Assembly (NCBI GenBank): GCA_035771165.1
Contig: JAWNZC010000013.1
Coordinates: forward strand, 46,001 to 110,000
From: Paragorgia papillata
Taxonomy: Eukaryota > Cnidaria > Anthozoa > Scleralcyonacea > Coralliidae
Reading direction: 5' to 3'
DNA length: 64,000 nt
Below the pieces are notes generated by a model that was not told where the DNA came from, did not search any database, and worked only from the letters and a program-made list of their open reading frames with translations. A program made the position numbers and the translations under genes. This document shows positions 53,464-64,000 of this stretch, one piece after another (positions within the stretch are counted from its first letter, which is position 1; each line of letters begins with the position of its first letter).

Positions 53464-56400
53464 AAAGATTAAAAAAGATAAAACAGTTAAAGCACTTATA
53501 TAGGTAAAATTTTAAAGTTATTTACATAAAATATATTTTGGTGTCGGCACTTAGAGACGAGTTCAGATTTTTTGTTCAACAATAATCGTTTGTCAGCGTT
53601 TAAAATACAAAGCTTTTCCATCAAACATAGATTACAATAATAAGATCCACCACTGTACGACTTGGTTCGTTTCAATACCGACTACTTGACAGAATAATCA
53701 GTGTTCGACTCCTTTAATTCCCATATGTACTTAGACAATGCAGTCTTGGTTGAGTGCTTCTTGTGCTTAAACGAGCATTGGTGGTTATTAAAGCGGGTTT
53801 TAAATTCATGCTCCGTCATTCCTGTGTACTCTCTTGTTGCATGCCCTGTAGTCGTGACCGTTGCTTTGTATACGAGATTGGTGGTTAAACACACGCCATC
53901 AAGTGGGCATTTAGCTTTTTCACGACAGTTGCATTTCTTTGTAGGAGAAGTGGTGTGGGGCATTTGAAGTTTGGAGTTGTGCCGCCTAATGATACTAGAC
54001 ATATTCCCCATGCAGCTATAGCTTACTTTTATGTTGCTGCGATTGAAGGTCTGATGGAGTATATGATATGACCAGTAGGGAAATGCTTGTCGATTAGCTG
54101 AAGGAAGGCCTTTCCCACGCTCGTTTGCACACTTTTGCTATAAGGTGGGTTGAACCAGGTAATGTTTCGTCGTCTGTTTTTTCTTCTTTCGGGACTTGGT
54201 TGTGAGTTTTCGTTCGTGTAGGTAAGCGTTTCGTTGTATCCGCTTGTTTTCAGCGCTTCATTGTAAGTAGGGGCTACTTTCTTGAATTCATTCTCGTTGC
54301 ATGACAGTTGCAGATTCTTTTACTGATGGCATTCGGAGATTCTTTTACTGATGGCATATATATATATATATATGATACTACGGATCTGGAGCCCACAATA
54401 GATCATAAAAAATATATATATATATATTATAAGTGGACTTACCTCAAATGTTGATGGTCGCTACTGTCAGTGTCACCATAGTTAATAGAAAATATACATG
54501 GTTTGGAAACCCGGCAAACTTCAAAGCGGTTAACAATCAAGCTACGATTCTGTTGAAAGGTACATGAAGGTGCTAAATCCTTTGTTTTAGGTTTATTAAT
54601 ATTTAAACAGTACGGTTGAGTGATTGAACCCAAACGTTGCTATTGGATGATTGCTTCATTATACAGAGAACACAATATGTTCAGTAACCGTGAAAGTGCA
54701 AAAATTTCCATAAACCTGAACAAAAACATAAAACAATGACTTTTGTTGAGCTTCCAAACCATGTATATTTTCTATTAACTATCGTTTCACGCTGGGCGAT
54801 CTTCAGGCGTGAAACTGACAGTAGCGACCATCAACATTTGAGGTAAGCTCACTTATAGTATATTCGCTCTATCTTTACGGTATTGAGCACTTTTCGACAT
54901 TTCGCGAACAACACTTTGTTTGTTTGAATATATATATATATATATATTCTCCTGTGCCTCGAGGGTTCTTCACTGAGTTCTCTGGTTTTCCTCCCTCCGC
55001 AAAATCAACACCATCAGGGATAGGAGTGGCGCTCACCCCTGCCTTAGGGGAGATAGTCTAATCGGCGCGCCTCGCGAGTCGCGAGTATATGGCGCGAGTC
55101 GCGAGTAAATGGCGCGAGTCGCGAGTAAATGGCGCGAGTCGCGACTAAATGGCGCGAGTCGCGACTAAATATGGCGCGAGTAAACTTTTGTCGCGGGCTT
55201 TTGTTCCGGCTTTAATTTTGCCTGGATCTTTTCCTCCGGTTTTGCTACCCGGGGACAAAGAACCTAAAAATATAGATGCAATAATAGATTAACTCAAATT
55301 TCCTCAGCGTGTATTCAGTTGTTTGTGCGTAATACGCACAGATAATGGACAGCGATGTATCTTCTAAACGCTATATAAATCGTCTGTCGTTTCTTTATAT
55401 CGCGCTCCGTCCAACTTAGCCGACTTCTATCGATTTTCATGTCGACGATTATTGTGCCCGAATATTAGTCCATATTTGATAAAATATCTTAGTTTGCTGT
55501 CAATGTATGTCATCACTACCATATTTTCCAACGGAAAAGATATCACTCGCCACCTCCAACTAGGCCACAAAAAGGCCAGACCAGAGCAAAGCTCATACTA
55601 ATTTTCGCGCTATATAGCATCAAAATTGACAAAACAGCATTCACATACCATTTATTAGGTAACGTATATTATAGTATACAAATATAAAAGAAATAACAAG
55701 TCATTTTTGCGCGCCGTGCGTCTTTGCGTCATTCCTCACTAAATGCACTTAGAGAACCATCGACTAATATTCGGCCACAATAATTGTCGACATGAAAATC
55801 GATAGAAGTCGGCTAAGTATATTGGGTAAGTTGGACGGAGCGCGATATTAAAGAAACTTACAGACGATTTATACAGCATTTAGAAAGATACATCGCTGTC
55901 CATTATCTGTGCGTAAACAACTGAACACACGCTGAGGAAATTTGAGTTAATCTATTATTGCATCTATATTTTTAGGTTCTTTGTCCCCCGGTAGCAAAAC
56001 CGGAGAAAAAGATCCAGGCAAAATTAAAGCCGGAACAAAAGCCCGCGACAAAAGTTTACTCGCGCCATTTAGTCGCTACTCGCGCCATTTAGTCGCGACT
56101 CGCGCCATTTACTCGCGCCATTTACTCGCGACTCGCGAGGCGCGCCGATTAGACTATCTCGCCTTAGGGTAGTAGCCAAAGAAAGAAGAGCTTTCTGCCT
56201 GACTCCGACTGCGCTCGATCAAGTGTTCGATTTCTCCGTCACTATTTGTTAGTAAGTGTAGGCCGTGATATCGTCATTCGATCGTGAGTTGTTATTGTAT
56301 CTATTAAAGCCGTAAGGGTGTAGCTAGACGAAATAGCGCCGCGCCGCTCCGCTGTTTTGGTCTACCAAAACGTTTATCTCAACTCCGTGAAAACTGAACA

Positions 56401-58594
56401 CTGAAAAGTGTTCATGAGACACGAGTTGACGTTAGTCGGATAGGCAGACAAATTACAAATAGGCGAAACAGGTAAGAATCCGTGGCAGTAACTGGTCGAC
56501 AAATAACTACGCAGAAAAACTACGCAACTAAGTGTGATACTGACATGCAGTTTTTTTATTGTATGATTGAAATTAATCGGGCACTTTCACCGCTCCTATT
56601 TACTGTGATTTGTTCGTGCGGTCAAGACAGTTGTCAGCGACATCACTAATCAACTACTAAGTCAAATCGCCGTGCAAAATTTACCAACAACGTCCAAGAA
56701 CACCTTCGCCAAAACAAGGCTGTGCAAAAGCGAAAGGATTCGAAACATTGTAATAATATCGCGCAAGCAACATGCCTCACCGGAAGCATAGATACTACCG
56801 GAATACTAAACTGCAAATATGCAGTTTCGCCGACGTCAAAAAACGCAGCACTAGAGATCAGGCAAACGCAGCCAAAACCTAAAACTGAAGGGTTCGGTGA
56901 ATAGGCTGCTTAACCTATACATATAGTGTCAATAACAGGAAAAGCAGTACATAAAATATTCAATACAAATATAATCATTAACAATTAATACATACCAATA
57001 ACAGAGCAAAGTTGGTTAAATGATTACAACGACACTCGTCGTAATTTCCATCACTCGTAAGTTTACAGCCAGCTGTCGACCAATCTCCACGATGTTGTTT
57101 GGCTTCAAAGTCCCAGAAAACACACAGCTTTTCACTAACGGCTTTCTCTCCTGCTGAGATTGAATGGCGAATGGCAACAGCTTTATCAATGTTTTCAACA
57201 GGTTTTTCCCGAACAGACGCCGCGATGACGAAGCCTCTAATTTTAGCCCGGCCTTGCAGTTGGTCAGTTGCCTTGAAGAACAAGGTTTTGCGATACAAGA
57301 TGAACAGCACTTTGAATGTTTTCCGAGTATCTTGGTTAAACACTTCTTTTGACAGCGTCATAACCAAGGATGTATTGGTGCTTTGAATTTGGTCTGACTG
57401 AGATATGATTTGAAAATATTCATCGTCTGCATACGCGGTGACATTGTTCGCCTCTCCTGAACTTACATTCGATACTGAAACAGCAATATTAGGTAAACTG
57501 AAATTTCTCGACTGACCCTCTGCTGAAAACACCCATTTCTCAGTGAAGTTTTTTACCGCCTTGATAATGCTAGAAAAAAGAAGAGAAAAGATTAAATAGC
57601 TACTATCTATCATTCTAAAGAGATTAAACACTCTCTATCATTCTACTTGATTAATTAGCCCCTGCAATATAGAACGTTTTCCGCTGCCACTGCTAATAGA
57701 GCCTCTACGAATGTCACAGATTCTCACAAGGTTACCGATTCGATCTCCGTCTGGCAGGCTCAGAATTTTTCCTGAGGACTTACTGCTTGACTATAGGGAA
57801 AACCTTCGAGTATTATTCTTATGAATAACTAAAGTGCACTCAGGGACTGCATACCTCCGCCAGTGCCGGGTAACTAGGACTTAAAGATTCAGGCAACGCA
57901 CTACATCGCAAAAATAAGGTTGAGGACTAGGTTAAACGTCGCTCTTCTCGTGCGCCGAACCTAATGCTAATTAGCATAAACAAAGAACTTAGTTAATTAT
58001 CATTAGGTTCGGCACATGAGAAGAGCAACGTTTGACCTAAAGGTCTAAGCTTTTCTAAGTTGGTGTCTGTATAGAAGAGGGCCATCCCTCTTTGCCGAGA
58101 TACCGCTTGTCAGACAAATACGTTGTAAAATTTGTTTTGGTTTATATGAGAGGAGCTTGCCACCCCTCCAAAAGGCAAGATCTCGCTATGGACCACCCGA
58201 GATCCCACCTGGGAGAGCTGGAAGTTTTCCATGTACACGACGCTAAAGAGGGCTGCCCTCATTGTCACCGCCATTGTACGCATAACCATGAAGCTTAAGG
58301 GTTAGCCCTTCTCGAAGGCTGGAAATTCCCATGTAAACGCGAAGTGTTTACTAGGTGTTTGAAGTGACTCATGCAGGTTGCGCGTTGTCTTTTACGTAAA
58401 AATGCTTTTTCTATACGTTGTCAACAGAATCACAACGACTTAAAGATTCCTCTTGGGACCATCATTTGCGTATTGTTTTTGACATAAAACTCTATTGTTT
58501 AAACGCGTCGCCGTAGTCGTTGCATATACACAAACAAACAAACAAACAAACAAACAAACAAACAAACAAACAAACAAACAGACAGGCAGGCAGG

Positions 58595-58638
<44 letters not shown>

Positions 58639-58639
58639 A

Positions 58640-58722
<83 letters not shown>

Positions 58723-58723
58723 A

Positions 58724-58770
<47 letters not shown>

Positions 58771-61692
58771 AAGACAGACAGACAGACAGACAGATTGATT
58801 TCGCCTTTATTTAAATACGGTAGTTTCATAAGTGTAAAACACTTCTTTACATGAAAGCCGTAACATTATATAATTAGATATAATTACAAAAAATTAATAA
58901 CTTATATATTTTTACAAATGTTTTAGTTATATAAAAATCAAGAATATGTACAATAAGAAATAAAACACACAATTATAATACAAATAATTATTGTTGATTG
59001 ACAATTTCAAGAAATTCGGATAGCTTTCTCTTAAATTCACTCATAGTTTCAATAGGAAGTGAATTCCAAAATTTTACCCCTCGATACGAAAAGCTTTTTT
59101 TAAAGAATTCCGTTTTGGGAATTCTGGACATCGCTAAATTATTTTCACCTGATCTTAATCTTTGTCTGTAGGAACTAATTTCTGTAGAGTCAACAAACAT
59201 TTCACAAAGATATTCAGGTGCAGTTCCATTAATTATATTATACATCATGGCACCTAGGCGTTTAATTCTTCTAATAGATAACTGATCCCATTTTAGGTCA
59301 TTTAATATGTCAGCTGATCTCACATCATAACCTTGAAAGGTGATGATGCGTGCTGCACGATTTTGTAACTTTTGTAATTTTTTGGACAGACCTAGATTCA
59401 GGTTTCCCCAGACAGCATCGCAGTAGTCGAATAATGGCAAAATAAGAGAATTATAAATCGTTACCAAAATATTTTTGGGAACACATTTTCGTGCTTGTTT
59501 AAGACCATTGATTGAACGACAAACTTTCTTGCATATAAAATCAACTTGATCATACCAAGCTAAATTGTCATCTAGCTCTACACCTAGATGTTTAGCAGTA
59601 GTGACTTTCTTGATTGGTTTATTGTCGAAATGGAGAGACGAAACTTGACCTAAATTCGACAGTCTAAAATCAGAAGCAATAAACATATATTCTGTTTTCA
59701 AAACATTTAAACTAAGCTTGTTAGAAAGTAGCCACGATTTTACATTGTCTAAATCAAGGTTAATCTTTTTCTGTAATTCAACAGTAGATTTAGCGGCGGC
59801 ACTGACGATAGTATCGTCAGCAAACATTCGCGATTTAGTAAACTCAAGACACCCAGGCAAATCATTAATGTAAATTAAAAATAGCAATGGGCCTAAAATC
59901 GATCCTTGTGGAACACCACAGGTAATATTTCTTGGTTTAGACATACATGTTCCAACAACACATTGTTGCTGGCGATTAGATAAATATGACTTAAAACCAA
60001 TCAAGAGTTAAGCCACTAACACCATAATATTGGAGCTTTTGTAAAAGAATATTATGTGAAACAGTGTCGAACGCCTTGGCTAAGTCAAGGAAAACGACCA
60101 GATTCACCATTCCTTCATCCATATTTAAATACCATTCATTGGTTGCATCCAATAAAGCCGTCATTGTGGAATGTAAAGAACGAAACCCTGACTGGTATTT
60201 TGCCAGTAATTTGTGATCTTTTAAAAAGCTATAAAATTGACTATACACAACTTTTTCACAAATCTTTGATAACACTGGCAAGATGGAAATTGGTCGGTAG
60301 TTATTTGGATCTGTGCGGACATTTGCCTTAAAGAGTGGAAAAACCCTTGCTTTTTTCCATACTGATGGAAAAATTCCGCTTTCAATAGATGTGTTGACAA
60401 TATTTGCCAATGAAGAACAAATTATTGGAGCAGCTATTTTAAGAAGCCGACAAGAAATGTTATCTAAACCAGTGGCCTTATGTGTGGGCATCTTTTGAAG
60501 GATTTTTAAAACAATATCCGGAGAGGTTAAAGTTAAATCAAACGAAAAATCAGTTGGCGTGATATAATCTTCCAAGCTTTTATCACTCTCCACTAGAGTA
60601 GCAGACAACTTAGGACCTATATCACTGAAATGGTCATTCAAAATCTCACAAAGGTTTGAAGGATCCGTGTAGGAAACTTCATTAATGACCAGTTCACTAA
60701 TTGTACTCATTGCAGTGTTCTTTACCGTGAGACAATTGATTGATAGTTTTCCAAATTGCTCTGGAGTTACCCACATTTTTTTCAAATTGAGAATGGTAAT
60801 ATTTTGATTTAGTCTCTTTAATTTTATTATTAATAGAATTTCTTAGTTTTTTGAAATCAGCCCAGACATCTGGATCATTTTGATTTATTGCCTGCTTTTT
60901 TAAGTTGTCACGATCAATAATCAGTTTTCTTAATTGGGAAGTTAATCCACGGGGACCGCTTATTCCTAACCCGTTCTGGTTAGTATTGGGCAATGTTTAT
61001 CTGCAATCACTGTAAACATTTCTTGCCAAGTTTCTAACATTTCATTTACAGTGTTGCAATTATCTAAACAATCCCAAGAAACTGTACTAAGATCAGCAAG
61101 AAAAGATTCAGCTTTAAAATTTTTAAAACTTCTCGTCGTGACAAATTTATGAGAATTTTTAGTTGGTATAGCTGCTTTACGAACGGCATATACCATGCTA
61201 TGGTCACTGATTCCAACATGGGCAACTCCAGAAACAATAACCCGCGAAGGATCGCTAGAAAATATAACATCAATCAATGTTCTAGAAGAGGTAGTTACCC
61301 TAGTAGGTTCTTTAATAAGCTGCGTTAATTGATAGGTTTCACTAATAAGTTTTAGCTTATTTAAGTGGCTATTATAAGTTTCTGAAAGATAATTGCAGTT
61401 TAGATCTCCAAGAAGAACATATTCTGTACATTCAACATCTAACTTTTGAACTAATTTCTCTAAACTACAGAAAAAACCGTCATCGCATGATGGTGGTCTG
61501 TAAAGAGTGGTTACATTAAAAGATGCACTATTTGGCTTAATAATATCAACACTCAATATTTCATAAGGTTCATTATTCAAATCAGGTCTAAGACGATAAT
61601 TTATACTCGACAGACAGATAATTTATACAGACAGACAGACAGACAGAGAGACAGAGAGACAGACAGGTAGACAGGCAGGCAGGCAGGCAGGC

Positions 61693-61790
<98 letters not shown>

Positions 61791-62649
61791 TAGGGAAACA
61801 AAGGCTCTTGGCCGAGGTAATAACAACAATAAATGAATTTCCTGTTTAATTATTTAGCACAGCCATACCTGTTGGAAGAATCACTTTCTTTCTGGCTGTT
61901 GATTAATATCGTTTCATTGACATTCAGAACGTTGTTAATTATGTTGTAGAAATCGGTGGTTAACTCTGAGTTCACAGTAGACTAAAATGAAAAATAATTA
62001 AGGACTTGAAATCATTTAACCAACACGAAACATCATAGTATAATCCAGAAATGTCAAATTAACAAAACACACATGCAACACAATGGCGAAACAAGATAGA
62101 GTACGCGCAGTGTAATTAGTGCGATGAAGAACGATATGATGCATTGCAGAACACGACACGATACACTACATAATACAACACAACACACTACATAATACAA
62201 CACAACACAACACAATACAATACAACACAACACAACACAACACAACACAACACAACACAACACAACACAACACGGCACGGCAGAAAACGACACAACACAA
62301 CACGACACGACGCGACACACCACACTACAACACTACACAATACAACACTACATAATACAACACAACACGACACGACACGACACGACACGACACGACAAGA
62401 CACGATACGATACGAAACGATACGATACGATACGAAACGAAACGATACGATACGAAACGAAACGATACTAATGAAAGACATTAAAATACGATGAGATCAT
62501 ACTTGGTGTAATGGTGGATCAACATTTGCAATATTCTCCAGTATCTTTGAGATATTTCCAATTTCAGAAGAAGTAATAGTGTTTGTTTCCATTGTAAAAC
62601 GTCTAACATCACTAGTAATATTTAGGACGTTCGATGTTGTCAATTCCAA
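49798..62649 (-). CDS. Adhesion G-protein-coupled receptor, 5' incomplete
   Basis: These plasma-membrane receptors cut themselves in a GAIN domain and expose a tethered agonist. Seven exons join in phase: 62503-62649 and 61869-61981 (start of the GAIN domain), 56996-57569 (rest of GAIN and GPS), 53271-53389 (TM1), 51766-52046 (TM2-4), 50442-50508 (end of TM4 and loop) and 49798-50323 (TM5-7 and tail). The GPS has CVFWDF, a conserved C/W pattern, CRCNHLT with cleavage expected between L and T, and agonist TNFALLL. TM7 ends IFLFYCVFSTEVRKKF. The tail is short, with no PDZ-type end recognised. Family G or a related invertebrate group is likely; the extracellular domains lie beyond the right edge. 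Introns hold a LINE, a Penelope fragment and a 1.1 kb foldback. Confidence 0.88.
50649..51365. repeat. Graded satellite: TTCG, TTCC, CCCCG, CTTGC, TCGCC, TTTG units
   Basis: In order the tract runs TTCG, TCCG, TTCC (50695-50820), TTTCC, CCCCG/CCGCC (50867-50985), mixed CCCCGCCTTG, CTTGC/CCTGC, CTTTC and CCTGCTTTG, TCGCC/CTCGC, then TTTG (51280-51365). Each unit differs from its neighbour by one or two bases. The long open frames on both strands, of up to 298 codons, are repeat artefacts. It sits in a receptor intron. Confidence 0.95.
51410..51720. mobile_element. Degraded relative of the 25180-25600 repeat
   Basis: ACTCTGAGCTTCAGACGGGA near 51512 matches AACTCTGAGCTCCAGACGGGA near 25279, and CACACGTACGGTTTGACTCG to CAACCTCGGTC matches the region near 25370-25440 in reverse. 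It is an old copy of a tRNA-SINE-containing repeat. Confidence 0.5.
52118..52380. repeat. (CAA)n and CAG/CAA-rich tract
   Basis: Pure CAA (52128-52163), then mixed CAACAGCAACTGC units to about 52350, close upstream of the TM2-4 exon within the intron. Poly-L and poly-T frames are artefacts. Confidence 0.9.
52430..52720. repeat. ACAACCTGTTG/CAAGTTGT-rich repeat
   Basis: Short words ACAAGTTGT, ACAACCTGTTG and their inverses recur about 15 times in both orientations, so the region can fold in many ways. Possibly the core of an inverted-repeat element; no ends were defined. Confidence 0.5.
53417..53460. repeat. (TA)n microsatellite
   Basis: TA dinucleotides about 30 bases upstream of the TM1 exon, in the intron. 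Similar TA runs lie at 54356-54372, 54411-54426 and 54930-54947. Confidence 0.92.
53660..54310 (-). pseudogene. Penelope-like retroelement fragment with GIY-YIG domain
   Basis: The upstream frame (54036-54300) has RRRNITWFNPPYSKSVQTSVG and FLQLIDKHFP, the region after the reverse transcriptase in Penelope-like elements. A stop and frame change then precede 53682-54011, with CNCREKAKCPLDGVC (zinc-binding cysteines), YKATV, YTGMTEHEFKTRFNNH and LSKYIWELK. The last parts form a GIY-YIG-type nuclease. No catalytic RT motif is present. A dead fragment in a receptor intron. Confidence 0.78.
54431..54850. mobile_element. Inverted-repeat element related to 45480-45805
   Basis: CCTCAAATGTTGATGGTCGC near 54442 faces its inverse near 54819, and TTAATAGAAAATATACATGG faces its inverse near 54758. 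The interior GTTGCTATTGGATGATTGCT and ACAAAAACATAAAACAATGA match 45663-45760. Confidence 0.6.
54945..56220 (+). mobile_element. 5S-SINE family copy, split by a foldback
   Basis: TCCTGTGCCTCGAGGGTTC, CTCTGGTTTTCCTCC and CCGCAAAATCAACACC lie at 54949-55015, then GGATAGGAGTGGCGCTCACC up to 55049. The continuation TAGTAGCCAAAGAAAGAAGA resumes at 56170. The same tail (GAAGTGGCGCCTACC, TAGTAGCC) lies at 8597-8640. The interruption is the element at 55050-56160. Confidence 0.65.
55050..56160. mobile_element. 1.1 kb MULE-type foldback element, exact 9-bp duplication
   Basis: The target duplication GCCTTAGGG is exact at 55041-55049 and 56161-56169. The ends are GAGATAGTCTAATCGGCGCG and its inverse. 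The arms are about 500 bases: first tandem 20-base units of GGCGCGAGTCGCGAGTAAAT (four to five left, fewer and rearranged right), then unique sequence including TAGATGCAATAATAGATTAA. The centre is a few hundred AT-rich bases. No ORF. The structure resembles foldback/Galileo-type elements. Confidence 0.82.
56220..56995. other. Intron stretch with nothing recognised
   Basis: Receptor intron sequence. The only notable frame, 56722-56904 on the plus strand, has no recognisable domain. No repeat ends seen. Confidence 0.5.
56996..57569 (-). CDS. Receptor exon for the GAIN domain and GPS
   Basis: The 574-base exon encodes most of the GAIN autoproteolysis domain, beta-rich with N-glycosylation sites (NFT, NFS, NVS, NVT, NTS). 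It ends with the GPS: CVFWDF, GDWSTAGC, CRCNHLT, FALLL. Four cysteines and two tryptophans sit in the canonical order. The HLT triad implies self-cleavage, and the intron falls just after the tethered agonist. Confidence 0.9.
57936..58032. repeat. Palindrome
   Basis: CCGAACCTAATG (57956) faces CATTAGGTTCGG (58001), with extended arms CGCTCTTCTCGTG and CATGAGAAGAGCAACG. In the same intron, 57570-57935 and 58033-58528 show no recognised feature. Confidence 0.6.
58529..58795. repeat. (CAAA)n then (CAGA)n microsatellite
   Basis: CAAA repeats (58529-58580), a short CAGG tract, then CAGA/GACA repeats to 58795, where LINE sequence starts. The same CAGA repeat is found at the other end of the LINE. 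Confidence 0.95.
58797..61600 (-). pseudogene. Non-LTR retrotransposon (LINE), endonuclease and reverse transcriptase, frameshifted
   Basis: Minus-strand frames in order: 60966-61580 (AP-type endonuclease, with LYRPPSCDD, LLGDLNCNY and GISDHSMVY), 60697-60993 (linker), 59991-60785 (reverse transcriptase: NYRPISILPVLSKICEKV, YQSGFRSLHST, FLDLAKAFDTVSH) and 58988-60004 (GVPQGSILGPLLFLIYIND, the catalytic FADD box, then PLFDYCDAVWGN). Frame changes fall near 60985, 60750 and 59998; the last turns TGGTTTAAG into TGGTTTTAAG, giving a stop. The 5' end lacks the start of the endonuclease. Domain order fits a Jockey/CR1/RTE-like clade. It is too broken to be active, but relatively recent. Confidence 0.88.
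61618..61790. repeat. (CAGA)n microsatellite at the LINE 5' end
   Basis: CAGA repeats with GAGA and CAGG variants. ATAATTTATAC occurs twice around the junction (61598 and 61619). Confidence 0.95.
62110..62470. repeat. (ACAAC)n, (ACGAC)n and (ACGAT)n pentamer array
   Basis: Pentamers shift in blocks from ACAAC to ACGAC to ACGAT and ACGAA. The tract ends about 30 bases before the GAIN exon 62503-62649. Confidence 0.93.
62503..62649 (-). CDS. Receptor exon, early GAIN domain
   Basis: Acceptor TTTAG and donor GTATGA bound 49 codons with TTSNVLNITSDV and ITSSEIGNISKILENIANV, the helical part typical of GAIN subdomain A. Exon 61869-61981 continues it with DFYNIINNVLNVNETILINSQ. Nothing further upstream can be read, because a satellite fills the rest of the window. 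Confidence 0.78.
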
Positions 62650-62779
62650 CTAAAGTAAAAATGAATTAAATAGTTGGTGATTTGTTCGAGATTACAGAAA
62701 TTACGGACTAGTAAGAATAAAGAATGCTAAATAGAAAAAATAACCCTACAAAGACTCTGAAGAGAAAATGATTGAACAA

Positions 62780-64000
<1,221 letters not shown>

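Noticed and set aside
57660..57790. Possible receptor exon with a frame containing GDRIGNLVRICDIRRG
   Set aside because: Joining it to exon 61869-61981 in the required phase gives an early stop, and the exons on either side already join in phase without it.
58440..58854. Frames of repeating CLSV or TDRQ
   Set aside because: Artefacts of the CAGA microsatellite; the same occurs at 61601-61829.

Overview
The window is eukaryotic nuclear DNA from an animal. Genes are split by GT-AG introns, exon phases join cleanly, and the products are metazoan. The dense mix of Penelope-like, hAT, LINE, 5S-derived SINE and many short inverted-repeat elements suggests a marine invertebrate, perhaps an anthozoan cnidarian. 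That lineage guess is weak inference; the metazoan call is firm.

Four multi-exon genes were reconstructed, all on the minus strand. (1) 347-6976: the 5' part of DNA polymerase theta (POLQ), from its start codon through the Walker A exon, with an unusual N-terminal extension of ten 22-residue repeats; it runs off the left edge. (2) 9416-14562: a complete AMPK beta subunit (PRKAB), five exons, 281 residues. (3) 20167-46933: a CEP97-like centriolar leucine-rich-repeat and IQ protein, at least 18 exons including a 22-base microexon and a very acidic last exon; two short exons were not found. (4) 49798-62649: an adhesion G-protein-coupled receptor with GAIN domain, GPS cleavage site and seven-helix region; its 5' end lies beyond the right edge. 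A weak uncharacterised ORF pair lies at 48246-48721. The four genes serve unrelated roles (DNA repair, energy sensing, centriole control, cell-surface signalling) and nothing suggests an operon.

Between and inside the genes is a mosaic of mobile DNA, much of it datable by nesting. Several elements have exact target-site duplications: MULE-like (9 bp) at 1141-1560, 8918-9334 and a 1.1 kb foldback at 55050-56160; hAT-like (8 bp) at 15670-15994, 22811-23723, 33142-33715 and 42035-43906; PIF/Harbinger-like (TTA or TAA) at 5573-6501, 12027-12250, 32678-33756 and 49212-49539; TTAA-type at 19078-19915, 45361-46534 and 45886-46416. There are two Penelope-like fragments with GIY-YIG domains, two LINE fragments, a 5S-rRNA-derived SINE family and motifs resembling hammerhead ribozymes. 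Simple repeats are very abundant, ending in more than 1 kb of AGT/GGT trinucleotide array at the right edge.

All coordinates and splice sites were read by eye, so boundaries may be off by a base or more. Family assignments rest on remembered protein motifs, not on searches.
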